From an uncultured Bacteroidota bacterium (GTDB taxonomy: Bacteria > Bacteroidota > Bacteroidia > Flavobacteriales_F > PHOS-HE28): 64,000 nucleotides of DNA. The stretch covers positions 1 through 64,000 of the forward strand of contig CADEDY010000001.1 of assembly GCA_902826215.1 (NCBI GenBank), written 5' to 3'. The notes beneath the pieces were generated by a model. The model did not search any database. It was given only the letters and a program-made list of their open reading frames with translations, and had not been told where the DNA came from. Numbering within the stretch: position 1 is the stretch's first letter; every line of letters starts with the position of its first letter. The position numbers and the translations under genes were made by a program. This document shows positions 62,468 through 64,000 of the stretch, one piece after another.

Positions 62468-64000
62468 ATGCGCAATCCGCTGTCAGTCGTTCTTCTCTTC
62501 GCTGTCGCCGTGTTCTTCATCACCTGTAACACGGCACGAACAGTGAGCAAAGGTTCGAATACCGAGCAGGATCCGCGTTGGGCCGTGGTGGATTCGTTGA
62601 GCGGGCAGGGGCTGTACGCAAGTGCCCTGGAACGCAGCAACGAGATCCTTGCGGATGCGCAGGCACAAAGCGATTGGCGCAATGAATTCCGGGCTTGGAG
62701 CTACCGAGCGCGTTTCCGGGAGTACATGGGTGTGGATATGGACAGCACGCTGCGCGAGGTGGAGGAGAGGGCGATCACAAGTGAGCTACCGCTGAAGCAG
62801 TTGTTGCACTCCATGGCCGCAGAAGGTTGGTGGAACCGCTACCAGCGGGATCGCTGGCTGATCCTGGAGCGCACGAACATGCAGGAGGAGGGTGAGGACC
62901 CCGCGACATGGTCCCAAGCGTCGTTCATGGTCCGAGTGATCGACCATTACAAGGCCTCGCTTTCGCCGGAAGCGGCATTGCGAAACATATCGGTCGATGA
63001 TCTGGGGACCTTGCTCGCGGGCGGACCGGACACGTACCTGCGACCAACGCTTTTCGATCTCCTGGCCCATCGGGCGCTTGGGGTTTTTGCCAATTCCGAG
63101 ACGCGCCTCACCGAACCTGCCTGGCGATTCACCCTCGATGATCCGCGCGACTTCGAGTTGTTCGAGCCCTTTGTGTACCGCAAGCTCGAACACCGCGACA
63201 GTACCGCCTGGGAGTTCCAAGCACTGCGTTTGTTCCAGTCGTTGGAACACGCCCATCTGAACGATGATGCGCCAGATGCACTGGTGGACGTGACACTGCA
63301 GCGATTGGGCTATGTACGCGAGCGCAGCACATTGCCGGAGAAGGATTCTCTGTATTTGAACGCGCTTGAAGCCTTACAGGGCCGGTTGGTGAACGACAGC
63401 GTTCGGGCCGAAGTGACCGTGGCCATCGCGCGTTGGCATGCCGAGCAAGGTGCGAAGTACCAACGGCTCGCAGGGGATGCTTGGAAGTGGGAAAAGAAAG
63501 CCGCACGGGACCTGTGTGATTCTGCGATCACTCGGTTCCCGGGTTCCTTCGGCGCGGCGAATGCATATGCCCTGAAGGCCTCCTTGGAGCAACCGACCAT
63601 ACAGTTGCAGGCGGAAGAAGCCGCTTCACCCAATGCACCATTCAATGTGGCTTTGACCTATTCGAACGTTCCGACATTGTCGTTGCGCATAGTGAAGGAT
63701 CCGCTGGAGATCAACGCAGAATACCGTGCTGATCGGGACGAGTGGCTCACCGAACAGAAGGCGGTGCGTGAATGGAGCGTGACCTTACCGGATGATGGTG
63801 ACCTGCAAACCCATATGATCGAATTGCCTGTGGAAGGATTACCAGCAGGTCGGTACTCGCTACTCGTCAGTAACGCGACCAGCTTTGTTCCAACGCAGGA
63901 CCTGATCGCGCATGCAGCCTTCTGGTGCACGGATCTCGCCATGGTGGATCGCTACCACGGGAAGGACTTGGATCTGCTGGTATTGGACCGGACCACGGGT
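62468..64000 (+). CDS. Alpha-2-macroglobulin-like lipoprotein, N-terminal part (cut by window edge)
   Basis: 511 codons are visible, still open at 64000. The start is an ATG at 62468 followed by a lipoprotein signal (LLFAVAVFFITC, Cys20). Residues about 40-390 are helical and rich in charged and aromatic residues (DPRWAVVDSL, FRAWSYRARFREYMG). From about 395 the sequence turns to beta-rich macroglobulin-like domains (PFNVALTYSNVPTLSLRIVKDP, then LPAGRYSLLVSN). This resembles the very large MG-domain lipoproteins of Bacteroidota, thought to trap proteases or help surface protein assembly. The thioester region, if any, lies outside the window. Confidence 0.7.
   Translation, partial: MRNPLSVVLLFAVAVFFITCNTARTVSKGSNTEQDPRWAVVDSLSGQGLYASALERSNEILADAQAQSDWRNEFRAWSYRARFREYMGVDMDSTLREVEERAITSELPLKQLLHSMAAEGWWNRYQRDRWLILERTNMQEEGEDPATWSQASFMVRVIDHYKASLSPEAALRNISVDDLGTLLAGGPDTYLRPTLFDLLAHRALGVFANSETRLTEPAWRFTLDDPRDFELFEPFVYRKLEHRDSTAWEFQALRLFQSLEHAHLNDDAPDALVDVTLQRLGYVRERSTLPEKDSLYLNALEALQGRLVNDSVRAEVTVAIARWHAEQGAKYQRLAGDAWKWEKKAARDLCDSAITRFPGSFGAANAYALKASLEQPTIQLQAEEAASPNAPFNVALTYSNVPTLSLRIVKDPLEINAEYRADRDEWLTEQKAVREWSVTLPDDGDLQTHMIELPVEGLPAGRYSLLVSNATSFVPTQDLIAHAAFWCTDLAMVDRYHGKDLDLLVLDRTTG

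Overview
The window is a stretch of chromosome from a GC-rich member of the Bacteroidota, most likely Flavobacteriales-like. The sequence evidence is several type IX secretion (T9SS) components (PorZ, PorW/SprE, PorP/SprF), a giant surface protein with a T9SS type-B sorting tail, Bacteroidota-type -7 promoter elements (TAnnTTTG or close variants) upstream of many genes, and lipoprotein families typical of that phylum (DUF4837, DUF4292). The species assignment is inference. No rRNA, insertion sequence, prophage or CRISPR array was seen. One tRNA (Cys) lies at the left edge.

Layout. 1-5.6 kb: tRNA-Cys with a hairpin terminator, then porZ, recO and an exported oligopeptidase B on the plus strand. 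5.6-10.2 kb, minus strand: a small hypothetical gene, a DUF4837 lipoprotein gene overlapping a LysM lytic transglycosylase, then gatA downstream of tatA. 10.3-18.5 kb, minus strand: a tightly packed cell-envelope operon (enoyl-CoA hydratase, small membrane protein, flippase, dUTPase, sugar nucleotidyltransferase, TPR lipoprotein, DUF4292 lipoprotein, EnvC-like protein) in which five consecutive junctions are 4-base ATGA overlaps. 18.5-22.2 kb: a very large NtrY-like sensor kinase, divergent from the adhesin.

22.3-41.9 kb is the centrepiece: an 18.5-kb gene for a 6,179-residue surface protein made of an IgGFc-binding-like N-terminal region, 62 tandem repeats of about 88 residues, two PKD-like domains and a type-B T9SS tail. 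It overlaps by four bases a PorP/SprF-family gene that probably encodes its dedicated secretion partner. The repeats keep an exact 264-bp lattice for 42 consecutive units and contain a three-unit higher-order repeat.

41.9-48.1 kb, minus strand: bactofilin, two small membrane proteins and the F-type ATP synthase genes atpB-E-F-H-A-G (beta and epsilon are not here). 48.2-50.8 kb: porW/sprE. 50.9-64 kb, mostly plus strand: an intact M23 peptidase, a GH3-like enzyme, a short gene of 53 codons on the minus strand, Sua5, an ArsC-fold protein without the catalytic cysteine, dxr-rseP, gtrA, a CPA2 antiporter followed by a stand-alone receiver and an FAD oxidoreductase, a YecM-like gene, and the start of an alpha-2-macroglobulin-like lipoprotein that runs off the right edge.

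Read together, the genes describe a cell that invests heavily in its envelope: outer-membrane protein secretion and surface display (PorZ, PorW, SprF, adhesin), peptidoglycan remodelling (lytic transglycosylase, EnvC-like activator, M23 peptidase, bactofilin), glycan export, and periplasmic proteolysis or protection.
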